In this document: piece by piece, positions 10,508-21,324 of the stretch
How the letters are laid out: each line of letters starts with the position of its first letter
Numbering within the stretch: the stretch's first letter is position 1
NCBI GenBank assembly: GCA_018873245.2
Contig: JAEMBT020000002.1
Location: 8,282,001 to 8,346,000, forward strand
Length of the DNA stretch: 64,000 nt
Direction of reading: 5' to 3'
Origin: Archegozetes longisetosus
Lineage: Eukaryota > Arthropoda > Arachnida > Sarcoptiformes > Trhypochthoniidae
Program-made: the position numbers and the translations under genes
The notes under the pieces: generated by a model
Database searches by the model: none
The model's input: only the letters and a program-made list of their open reading frames with translations
Told to the model about the DNA's origin: nothing

Positions 10508-13500
10508 ATGTGTTCAACGCAACAGCAGTTTTGTCTAAAATGGAACAATCACACCAATAATATGGTCAAAGTGTTCAACCAGTTATTGGATGACCAAAAC
10601 TTTGTTGATGTGACTCTCGCTTGCGACGGACAGAGTATTAAAGCTCATAAAATGGTTTTGTCAGCTTGTAGTACTTATTTCAAAGATTTGTTTGTGACCA
10701 ATCCTTGCAAACATCCAATTGTTATATTGAAAGATATGCGTTATGACGACCTCAGAGCAATTATCAATTTTATGTATTGTGGAGAAGTTAATGTGTCTCA
10801 GAGCCAATTGGGAGCTCTTCTTAAAACTGCCGAAGTCTTGAAAGTTAAGGGACTCACAGAAGTCAATGACAAACAAACGGATTCACTCACAGTTCCAAAT
10901 AACTTAGCGACCAATAAGTTAGGAAATGATGCGATTTTACCACAGCCAACAAATGCTTCGAACGCTTCTCTAAGCCGTAAAAAACGAAGACGAAGAGGTA
11001 ATCATCCGACAAATGCCTCGATTTCAGGTGATAGTGAACCCGACACTTCTCAAAGTGATGCCAGTAGTGATGAGGCATCCAGTAAAAAATTGAAAGATAT
11101 GTCTGCAACCATTGACTCTTCTTCGAGATCGAGCAAAGATTCTCGAAGTTTGTTATCAGAACCTAATGCAACCAAAAGTATTAATAAAATCGAAAGCCAA
11201 TCCCCTAATGTTATACAAACCCGAAGACGACAAACATTACAACAACAACACATGGAAGCAGAAGCTGAGAGAGATATTCAAAATGAAACAACTAATGATC
11301 AGCGCGTCAATAACGGAAATGTAAGTTAAATCATATTTCAATAAATTGCTATCGAATTTAAACCACGTTTTATTCATTAATGATTATTAGCAATCAGAGA
11401 CGTGGCCACAAAATGCTCAACTCAGTTCTGCTACGGCTCTCGTACTGCCAACTGCTGAGACTGAGGACGAATCAGAGGATATGTTTGGTGAGATTTTTTG
11501 ATTGATTCTTTTCAACAATTATAATAAATCTTTTGTCAATTAGATGTCAAGCCAATCGTATCATTCGATGAATCGCCAGTACAAGTGTCTAATGCCATAG
11601 CACTACGTGAAGAATCTCCAGCCTTGTTATCGAGTCCAAACGACGCGAATGCGATCGCAGGCCCGAGTTCTGCACAAACTGGTGAATATAATTATTATTT
11701 GTCAATTTTTACTTTGACTAAGCTTTTAGACCACATCCCCGGCTTATTATTGTTTATAAAAGCAGTTTGATTCTAACTTGAAACTGAAATAGTACAGAAT
11801 TTAGCTTGGATCAACTTCTCTCTTTATTATTTAAACTTCAAACCTTTGCTATTAATCACAGTAATACCTCGATGTAGCGAAGCTTCATTTTAACAAGCCA
11901 ATTCTGACAACCCGGCAAAAAGAGATAAAATGAATGTTGAGAAAGTGTCGATGTAACTATCTCGTTACAACTCAGTATAGTTCTCCGGTTCCTTCAACTC
12001 AGTTGTATCGAGGTTTTACTGTACTTTTTTTTGTTCGAGTCATCATAATGGTTGTTGAAGAGCAATGAAACTAAAATTATTATTCATATGTTACATCAAA
12101 TAGAACAATAATCTTAGTATAGAGTGATTGTTCTAACTTGACAATTTGAACACAAAACTTTCCAGTCTATCTCACTTTTAAGCAAACTTTTCACATTCAA
12201 TTATTTTCTCTGACTACTAGAATTTTCCTTTCAAACTCTTGAATGAAGACACTTAATAAACTTGATAATCGTTGATAGCAAACAGAAGTGATGCGTTGTC
12301 ATGACATGATTTCCTTCAAGATATAATATCTTCACATATTAACAAACTTATAGAATATTCAATTTAGTAACAGAAATAGATTAGAAGTGAAGCTTGGCAA
12401 ATAAATTGATGCGCATCACAGGGAGGTTGATATAGCAATGGGATTTTCTTATTGCTACCGAGAATTATTAAGTTTGAAGTGTACTATAACAGGAGAAAAT
12501 CAATTAGATTGACAACTGATGATAAATGGAATAACTTAGTACTAAGAATAGAAGTATTGAGTAAAATCTTATTGATTATTTGTTGATATTGTGTCACATT
12601 GTAGGCAAAATATGTGTTTGTCATCTGTGTCACCTCACATTCACGGCTTACAGCAGTTTAAGAAGACATATGGCCAGACATTATGCAGATCGAGAAAGAT
12701 ATGAATGTGAAATATGTTTGAAATCATATTCAAGAAAGGATTATCTTAAAGAACATAAAAAATTAAAGCACGCAATTGGATAATGACTTTTCTAACCTTA
12801 AATTATCATTAAATTTCATAACTTATTCAAAGATAATTTTCATTTGATTTTAATTTTTTCTTTTTATATAAATTTTCACCATTTTTCGCATGATGTAAGT
12901 TTTGCTTAAATAATTGGTATTTGGTATCATCAATAAAGAGAAAATTAGATAATTAAGATCTGATTGATTTATATGGTAGATGTTGGTTCTTTACTTGCCT
13001 TGATTCGCGTCAAGTATTAGGTATACAATAGTTATGTAGACTACTTAAACTTGCCTTCCTGTTCCAAGCATGCTATGCACACCTAATCTAACTTGACCAT
13101 TTAGTGGTATTGGACATAATCTAGTTAAGTTGGTTAGGTTAGATTTGGGAAAAGGGGCGCACAGTGCACTAGGAATGGAAGGTGAATTTGAATGATCCAC
13201 ATAATTGCTTTATACCTAATACTTGGTGCAAATCATGGCAAATATAAAACCAGCATTTACCGATTTATACTCAAAATCATGAGTTGAGATGTTGATTACT
13301 GTGCAATACTTTCCCTAAATCTTAAGTTTGGTCGAATTGTCAGATGCTTTTAACAACTAAATAAAAAACTTGAAATTTGGTATTAGGTTATCGGTAGCAT
13401 TATTGAAGCTTGCAATAAGTGATTTTCAATTGAGATGTTATTTATTGATACTGACAGGTAGCAGAAGGAAATTGAGGTCATATGGTTTTCGTCGAGTATA

Positions 13501-13669
13501 TGCTGACAGTAGAAGCAATTGCCCGTTTTGTAACAGGAAGATTGTCAACTTGAAGCGACATATCAATGAAGTTCATGTCGGAGTCTCCTATCAATGTCAT
13601 ATCTGTTATCGGAATTTCAAGAGGAAGGATAAATTAAACCATCATTTAGTTGTTGAACATGACACTTGA
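10508..13669 (+). CDS. BTB/zinc-finger transcription factor with two alternative last exons
   Basis: Common exons 10508-11320, 11391-11487 and 11544-11681 end in phase 1. They can join exon 12605-12783 (isoform of 408 residues) or exon 13458-13669 (419 residues). Both acceptors complete the same glycine codon. The BTB domain is at residues 4-120 (start QQFCLKWNNHTNNM; FVDVTLACDGQSIKAHKMVL; LSACSTYFKDLF) and is of the arthropod tramtrack/lola group. A Ser-rich, basic linker follows (SRKKRRRRGN). Each last exon carries two C2H2 fingers: CHLCHLTF and CEICLKSY in the first, CPFCNRKI and CHICYRNF in the second. This is the lola-type way of giving one BTB dimerisation domain different DNA specificities. 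The exact orthologue cannot be named. The start ATG at 10508 is preferred to an in-frame GTG upstream. Confidence 0.85.
13001..13235. mobile_element. Foldback MITE between the two zinc-finger exons
   Basis: A roughly 235-base inverted repeat with arms of about 95-100 bases: outer core CAAGTATTAGGTATA pairs with TATACCTAATACTTG, and inner arms carry ACCTAATCTAACTTGA against GGTTAGGTTAGATT. It lies in the interval spliced out when the distal zinc-finger exon is used. No target duplication was identified. Confidence 0.65.
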
Positions 13670-15594
13670 ATAGATAATCACCCAGCTGACTGTTTAAGCT
13701 TTTAATCTCCGTCAAATTATTAATTTCCTTGTCTATTGATGTGTTGATAGTGTTTTATAGATTAGCATTATATACATAATCCTATCTTTCCTGCATGTTT
13801 TCAAGTCAAATACTACTTATAGATTCACTTTTTCGATTTTAATCTTCACAATCACTAAATCTTGATTCAAATAATCCATTGATATTTAAATGAGAAAGTA
13901 ATGTGAATAAAATATTTTGAGTTTCAACTTTCTTTATCGTGTCGACAATTAAGTCTGTATTATAATGTCCTAATGCATCTGTCTGTCTGAAACTCGATCT
14001 GTGGTCACTTCACAAACAGTGGTATACTTAGAGCCAGAATGACTTGAAATAAGCCAATAAGCTGTTTTAGTTACTAAGAAGTGTTGACAGACGACTTCGG
14101 TGTTAAAACCTAGAAACCTATTAATGACCGAAATCTGGAATATCTAATATTAAACAGGTATAAAATTTTGATTGTAGATAGTAGTATAATTTGGATTAGT
14201 TAAAGGCTTTTTGATTAGTACTAAATTTTCGATTATGAAAAAATACTTCATTTATATGAAATCACTTTAAAATACATGTTTGTTATTCACATGTGAGAAT
14301 ACTAGCCATTCAGGTAGAAGTAGATTTATCTATTCAGAACTTGCTGAGTATACGTAAAATCAAAATCTCAAGAAAACCTTTCTCAGCTCATTAGTCACTT
14401 AGTTTCTGGTAAAAGGAACAAGTTTTACAAATTCTATTCCACCAGACTCGTTAACATTAGAGAAGAGGTAGTCGAACACATTGAGTGTTTGTAAGTTGAA
14501 TAATTGACTGCAAGTTTTCATGTAAATAATTTCATTTAAATAGTTAAACTATTACTAAATCATATCGAACTACCCATATAAACTTAGTTTAGTTTTTCAA
14601 TAGAGCTTAAGTTTTAATATATCTTTGGAACTTATCCTCAAGATGATTTCATTTTAAAATCAAGTCTGAATCAGATCAAGTCACATTAATATGTTTTTGT
14701 TTCTAGAAGTGAGTTTTATCTTTGTGTTCGAACTTATCTAATAGTATGAACTTAAGTAACACTTTCTCATAATAATTTTTCACGAGTATTCAAATTATAC
14801 TTGTGACGGTTTTGGTTCTCGTTGCAGTTTGTTTTATTTGAGCAGAGTTTAGGTAATAGAGAAACGTGCCGTGCACTCAAGTCATACTATACAGAAGTTC
14901 TCCGAGTTATTTAAATTAGATCAAAATCTGTATTATCTTCATATACCATTAAGTTAAGTTAGTTGAGCTAGATTAGGTTAGGTTAGTTTAGGCGAATGGC
15001 GCGTGGAAGTGTTAAACGTTAAGGACTAACTATACCCGGACAAGTGAAACATGCGTTTCTCCAATACCTAAACAGGAGCTAATAAAACGAACTGCAACGT
15101 CAACACTTACTTCAATGGCACTATCAATTCAAACTATTTCATATAACAATATCAAGTCAGATAATGTTAAAGGTTTGTAAGTATTGTCAGTAAAAATTAG
15201 ACAATGTTTTTAGTTTGCAAGCATAATATGTTAATCAGAATTGTTTGGATTGAGTAAAAAATGTTATCAGATCTTATCAAAGCTTTCAAACTTTTGGCTT
15301 TTAACCTTCGAGTAATGAATTGTATGCTGAAAGTCGTTAGCTATGCATTGAATGATTCGTAAAATTCAACAGATTTATGGCGGGTTACTGAGAAAAAGGA
15401 TACATCTCATATATAGCAAAGCAAAAAATAGTTTTAGTCCCCATCCTCTTATCGCTTATATGATACTGAAACACTTTTTGCTTTTGTGCAAAGTCTGCAT
15501 TTAACTTATCAGCGATAGTGAAGGAATTCATAATAAAAATTCAGCAAAAAATCAACAAAACATAAGGATAATATTCGACTTATTGAATTTGACA
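13670..15594. other. Gene-free spacer between BTB gene and Hv1
   Basis: 1.9 kb of AT-rich DNA. No C2H2 signature long enough to suggest another alternative finger exon was recognised, though a short exon could be missed. A GGTTAGGTTAG-like run at about 14970-14985 recalls the arms of the MITE at 13001. Part of the interval must hold the Hv1 promoter. Confidence 0.35.
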
Positions 15595-16806
15595 ATGTAT
15601 GGCCTAAAAGAAATACACGACAAGGATGAGCGGAATGAGGATGAAGTTACGAGTTTAAATAGCAAAAAATCATTTAAATTTTACGATTCCAATCAGACGT
15701 TTCGTGATAATCTCAAGCATTTGCTCCATTCATATCGTTTTCACGTAAGTTACTCAATCAATCTACAAATAATAATTGTTTTCATTCATCCACAACTAGT
15801 TAATAATAGTTGGTTTAGTTATATTCGATTGTCTGATTGTCGTAGTTGAACTTATGATTGATCTACAAATATATCAAAGCGAGGGTAAAGCACCAAGCTC
15901 TTCTCATTCAACAGCTCATACCATAGCAGAAGTAAGTATATGGAAGACTCTCAATATTATTGACCAACTTTTTTATACTGAAGATTCAACGCTTCAATCA
16001 CAATTTAAGAGTTTTTCACATACATCCTGTAAGTTAGAAAGATCACTTTGTTTCAAAATAGCTTCATAACTATAGATTTTAATTCAATAGTTTCAAGCTT
16101 TGAACTGACATTCAATTAATTTATCCCATTGTCGTTTTAGTTCTTTGGATTATATACTTTTGGATGTATGACAGTCCGATCTAATCAGATTGATATCGAT
16201 TGCTATTTAATCGCATGAGATAACAATTAGATTTCAAATATGTGATTGTGCTCCTAATCAATGCCTTCAATTTGATTGTTTATTCACAAATTTTTCATTT
16301 GATTTTCTAGATTCTGCACTACTTAAGTATTGGTATTTTGTGCATATTCACCACTGAAATCATTTTAAAAGTATATGCATTTCGAACCGAATATCTTAGT
16401 CATAAGGCAGAAGTATTCGATGCTTTTATCGTAATAACGTCATTAACTTTAGATATTGTTTTTATTCAACATGAAGATCTTCTTCGGTTTCTTGGCTTAG
16501 TAATTGTGTTGCGTTTATGGAGAGTTGTACGAGTTATTCATGGTACCACTACTTTATGATTTTATGTTACTTTTTCTTATATCTTTCCCACTCTTAGGAA
16601 TAATTATTTCCATCAAGACTCCCTTAGAACATAGTTTTGAAAAAGAGAAAAAAATGAGAGAAAAGGTTGAGAAAGAACTAGGAGAAATCCATCTCTACGT
16701 TAACTCCTTGGAAATCGAGATAGCAACTTTGAGAGGTCTTCTCAAAAAGAATGGTATCGTTAATGATATTCCACAAACTTATGTCAAAATCGACCGCACA
16801 GTTTAA
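15595..16806 (+). CDS. HVCN1: Voltage-gated proton channel Hv1
   Basis: Four exons (15595-15744, 15800-15931, 16311-16542 and 16598-16806) encode 240 residues; the human protein has 273. Hv1 is a voltage-sensor domain that itself conducts protons. S1 (exon 2, IVGLVIFDCLIVVVELMIDL) keeps the aspartate that serves as the proton selectivity residue. S2 (exon 3) has LHYLSIGILCIF then TEIILK. S3 has EVFDAFIVITSLTLDIVF. S4 reads LGLVIVLRLWRVVRVIHG, with the three regularly spaced arginines of the family; the Asn found after the third Arg in the human channel is His here. The last exon is a coiled coil (about residues 180-235) of the kind that dimerises Hv1. The acceptor CAACTAG before 15800 was chosen because it alone keeps S1 open. 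Confidence 0.9.
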
Positions 16807-17756
16807 CTTAAGTTGATTTAGGAGCTTTTCGAGAGTTTGAATTTTTAAAAAGATTTAATTACTTAAATATTCGAGAATTTGTTTTACGCAATATGTTAAT
16901 GAACAAAAGTTGATTTTCTATAAATTAATGAATCATGGATTCAAGAAGAATATTAAGAAGTACTCATCTGTTAATATCAGTATTAACTTTGAGATTGATA
17001 AATGTTATCTCTACTAATGGTATTGTTGCGAATTACGTTAATAATACTTAACAAAACGACTTTCACTTAATCTGATTCTCAACATTATTCTTAATTAAAC
17101 TAAAATTATATTCGTTAATCGTACAACCAGTTTATATTGATTAACTTTCTATCAATTTTATAACTAATTCATCAAGTGTTTGTTTAACTTTATTTTTAAC
17201 TAAACTGTTTTTTGTTAACTTTTGTAAGATTTCTTAAAGAGAAAGAAACAATAAATTCTATTGTTTACAAGTATTTTTCTAATCCTGTAATTGGTATTAG
17301 ATAACAGTCCGCTTGGTCTGTTTATCAAAAATTGGACCTTGAATCCACTCATTTTCAAATTAGGGCAAATTAAAGTTCAAATGTTATATTCAAATGTATT
17401 AAAATAAGTTTTAAATATTCGGAAAATTTATGATTCTATTAAAATGCAAATTATAAGCATTTTTTGTTCAAACTTTGTTATTTAAACTTATTGAAAAGAC
17501 GCAAATTTGTATTATGTAAGATAAAGAGTAATTTATAAACGAAACATAGTTTATATAAGAAAAAAGTGAATCTGTTGTAAGAGTACAAATGTGTGCTGAA
17601 CATGTGCAAAACTAACATTGCTCGCCTTTTAAAACATTTGTTTACAAACTGATATGAACGCATATCTACATTCCGCTGAACGTATGCTCTAGTTTGCAGT
17701 TAATTCGCACATAGTTAACAGTTGATTTAAATTAGCATATTTCTCAATTTCGAATA
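16807..17756. other. Gene-free spacer between Hv1 and fucokinase
   Basis: Very AT-rich with no coding signal. In particular no frame here resembles the missing N-terminal half of the fucokinase that starts at 17757. Confidence 0.5.
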
Positions 17757-19905
17757 ATGACTGATTTAAACGGTTTGAAAGATATCTTGCAAATGGTTGA
17801 TATTGAAAAATTCAAGTCTACTATGAATAAAAATGATTGGAATAGTTATTTAACTAGTTATTTTGAAAATGCAATCGCTCATAGATTTGAAGAGAGTTTA
17901 TTTAAATTACTTGATAATTATTTGCTTGATTTGATTGAGCAAAATAATGAGCACATCAATATACTACTGCCTAGAGTTTTGTCGCTTTCCTCCCAGTTCA
18001 ACCAACTTTGCTGTAAATCAGGTCTTAATCACTCTTTATTCAAATTAATTTCTATTCAACTCATTTATCGATTAAAGAATTTAATTTATTATTAATTTAT
18101 TTATCTATAGAAACGAACAATACGAACAATAATGATGTTATGAGTGACGAAATTAACAAATTGATGTCAAAAACATTGGAGTACTTTGAACGTTTAGATT
18201 TAGAAGTTGGTGTGAGAAACTTGATACAATTGAGAAATTCAGCTGGAATTGGCAACATAGCTATAAGCGATCTATACGATTCATGCGTCAATGTATTGAT
18301 TAAAAATTGCGTTAAAACTGTTTTTGATTTTGTTTTCACCCAACAAAACTCTTCTAATGCAGTAATAGGTTTCGATCAATGGGTTGTCGCTGAATGTCCT
18401 GCGAGAATCGACTTACAGGTCTTTTAAATCAATCATTTCTTGTATTTTCTAAATCTTGCTTTTGATCAGTTTGCCAAAATGGAATGTTATCCAAGCTTTA
18501 GAAACTTTTCAGATAGTTTGAAAGGTTATCTAATAGTTTGCACCTTAACCTTGAAAAATATAAAAATAATGAACACGAATATTGATAGAGATCTAGTATT
18601 TTCAAAATAACTAAACAATAGAATATTTAGAAATACAACATGAAACCAAAGTAAGTTCAAGTTTTAAATGACAGGGAGGATGGACCGATACGCCACCGAT
18701 TTGTTATGAACTCGGAGGTAAAGTTATGAATATTGCGATTAAAGTCAATAATCGTAAACCTATTGGCGCTAAAGCACGAAAAGTACAACTAAACCATTCA
18801 AATCTCATAACAATCAAAGAGTATGATCTCAATAAGCAGCTATTGGTAGATTTGAAGCTGAGCAGTGTTGAAGATTTAAACAGTTACCAAATTCCGAATT
18901 CTTGTGGAGCTTTAGTCAAAGCAGCTTTAATTTGCAGCGGAATCGTTGACATTACGAGTAAATTTAATATTTCTTATTTAATTATAATAACAATCCATAT
19001 TAAATGTGTTAAATTCTAATAGAAACTGGTGATAATCTACATAAACAACTTGAAACAAATTTGAAATCAGGACTCGAAATAGAGTTATGGTCAGATTTGC
19101 CACAGGGTTCAGGCTTAGGAACCAGTAGTATATTAGCGGCTTGTGTTATAGCTGTCTTGTGGACCATATCAGGCAAAAGATTTACGAAAACTTCACTAAT
19201 TCATGCAGTTCTCTATTTAGAGCAATTGCTAACAACTGGTGGAGGATGGCAGGACCAGGTCTTCCATATTTTCATTATTGTTCTATTATCTTATTCTTAT
19301 TGATTTTGCTCTATGTTTGACAGATTGGAGGAATTATTGGTGGCGCCAAACTGGGAAGTTCTTTAAAATCGCTTCCGTTGAAAGTTGATTATAAAACTGT
19401 AGCAATCAGTCCCTCCTTTCTATCATTTCTCGAGCAGCATTTGATGCTTATATATTCTGGAACTGTTAGACTAGCTAAGAATTTACTTCAAAATGTAATT
19501 CATAACTGGTATATAAGAGATCAGAAAATCATTGACTGCTTCAATGAATTGATAGTAAATGCAGATCTTTGTTATAAAGCATTTGTTAGTGAAGACTTGC
19601 AAACCATAGGAACTCTTCTTTCGAGATATTGGCAGCAGAAAAAAATTTTAGCGCCTAATAGTGAACCTAAACATGTTTCAGAGTTTCTTAATTGTGTTAA
19701 CCCTTACATTTATGGCGGATCACTAGCTGGTGCCGGCGGTGGAGGCTTTTTGTGTCTTATCATCAAAGATATCGCATTTAGAGATCGAATCAATTCATTA
19801 GTTCATCAATATTTGCCTGAATCTGATGTTTATGGTTGTCAGATCGATCAAACTGGTCTTCAAGTGTCAATCGATGGCAATCAATACGACATTCCTTTAG
19901 AATGA
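17757..19905 (+). CDS. FCSK: L-fucokinase (GHMP kinase half only)
   Basis: Five exons (17757-18021, 18111-18418, 18675-18957, 19023-19258 and 19324-19905) encode 557 residues. The enzyme phosphorylates free L-fucose to fucose-1-phosphate in the GDP-fucose salvage pathway. Family blocks in order: [20 protein letters not shown] (across an intron), NRKPIGAKARKV, the GHMP ATP-binding loop LPQGSGLGTSSILAA, YLEQLLTTGGGWQDQ, and the C-terminal GGSLAGAGGGGFLCL. Human and plant enzymes are about 1050-1080 residues, with an extra N-terminal domain that is missing here. The first 120 or so residues match nothing I recognise. An upstream exon set further away is possible, but 950 bases upstream hold no coding signal. 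Confidence 0.88.
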
Positions 19906-20170
19906 ATTATATTTATAAGATATTCACGTTATTTTATATAATCAAGGGTTTATTATTAGTCAACTTATTTATACTATCATGAGACCTATCATGAAATAAG
20001 TTTTTAAAAATCAAAACTTCACTAATTTAATAGTTAAGCCAAAGTTATTGAAAGCTTTCCAAATAGGTACTTTACAATTAATAATGGGGTTTTACAAAGC
20101 GTTGTATTTAAATATGAATTTATTTTCTATTAAATTTTTCAATAAAATGGTTATTTTGAAAGTTAAAAAA
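19906..20170. other. Short 3' spacer of fucokinase
   Basis: AT-rich sequence containing the fucokinase 3' untranslated region. Nothing else was recognised. Confidence 0.4.
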
Positions 20171-20405
20171 AGTAGCGAATTACTAATTAGTGAGGTTAGG
20201 AATTATTGTAAACTACAACTCCTAATAGTTTTGAAAGTTTTAGTTTTTCAATATAGATTTATCCGAATTAATAAATATTCTTTATTTTTTATCGGAATGT
20301 TATTAATTCTGATAAATCCATAGTCAAATACTAAGTTTTTCAACACTAATACAAGTTGTATTTTACAATATTTCCTAACCTTGCTAATAATTAGTGATTT
20401 TCTGA
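20171..20405. mobile_element. Hairpin MITE (about 235 bp)
   Basis: An almost complete inverted repeat. The outer arms carry GAGGTTAGGAATTATTGTAAA against TTTACAATATTTCCTAACC, and the inner arms AGATTTATCCGAATTAATAA against TTATTAATTCTGATAAATCC. It would fold into one long hairpin. No transposase and no clear target duplication were seen. Confidence 0.6.
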
Positions 20406-20620
20406 TAGTTAGGGTCTGTTTAACCCTTTAGAGACCAATGTATTATTTTAGGAACATTGATCTCTACTATAAAATGGACCAAAAGGTAGGTTTAGCAAAA
20501 TTGAAGTATTGCACTACGTTTAAGAAATTTGGTTTTAGAGCGAAATTTCAAACATAAGCAAACTTTTTCTTATCAAATCTTATCTCTTTGTTTAATACAG
20601 ATTTTAAATCAGTTCTAGAC

Positions 20621-20675
20621 AGTGCAGTTTAGATCAGTGTAGTTTAGATCAGTGCAGTTTAGATCAGTGCATTAT
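20621..20675. repeat. 15-bp tandem repeat upstream of Fanzor
   Basis: About 3.5 copies of the 15-base unit AGTTTAGATCAGTGC. They lie about 650 bases before the Fanzor start codon, possibly within its promoter or 5' leader. Confidence 0.75.
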
Positions 20676-20877
20676 CAAAACAGTTTAGCATCTCTTTTAT
20701 CTCTTTTTTTATTAGTCAAATAATCAGTTTCTCATTGTTTTTTGGTTTTTTGTAAATTTAGTGAATTTTGTGCTTTCAGTGCTTTTCGTGCTTTTTATGC
20801 TTCGTTGGGCTTTAGGTCACTAATAAAGGTAAGAACAAATTTTAAATAATCAAATTATTATAAAACTAAAGCTTTGC

Positions 20878-20913
20878 GACAGAGAGACGCGCACACAGAC
20901 AGAGAAAGACAGT

Positions 20914-20969
<56 letters not shown>

Positions 20970-21063
20970 GACAGAGACAGAGACAGAGAGAGACAGAGAG
21001 AGACATAGAGAGAGACATAGAGAGTCACACACACACACACACACCCAAGCACGCACGCACGCA
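20878..21063. repeat. Compound (GA)n / (GACA)n / (CA)n microsatellite
   Basis: Runs of GA, then GACAGA units, then CA and ACGC. On the minus strand it gives a long open frame of Ser, Leu, Cys and Val, which is an artefact of the repeat. A consensus-like donor (AAAG/GTAAGAAC, 20829) precedes it, and an acceptor (TTTAG ending at 21312) lies 12 bases before the Fanzor ATG, so the microsatellite may sit in a 5' leader intron. Confidence 0.85.
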
Positions 21064-21324
21064 AAAGTTAAATAATTTTATTCATGCAAAGCGTTATTAA
21101 ATTTAATTAAATAAATTTTTAATACTTTGTTTAGAATGCGCTTTAGCCTTTCTAGTTAATACTTTCAATGATAATAAATTTTAAGCAGAGCAAACAATTT
21201 TTTAACTTAAGCTAAGCGATACTTAACAGAATGAATGCTTTCGCTCGCACAGCACTTTGCTTTTTCTAAATTATTTCCTCGATTCCAAAAACTTATTTTA
21301 ATTCAAATTTAGCTCATCAACAAA

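Noticed and set aside
20858..21064. Minus-strand ORF of Ser/Leu/Cys repeats
   Set aside because: It is a translation of the GA/CA microsatellite, with no real protein features.
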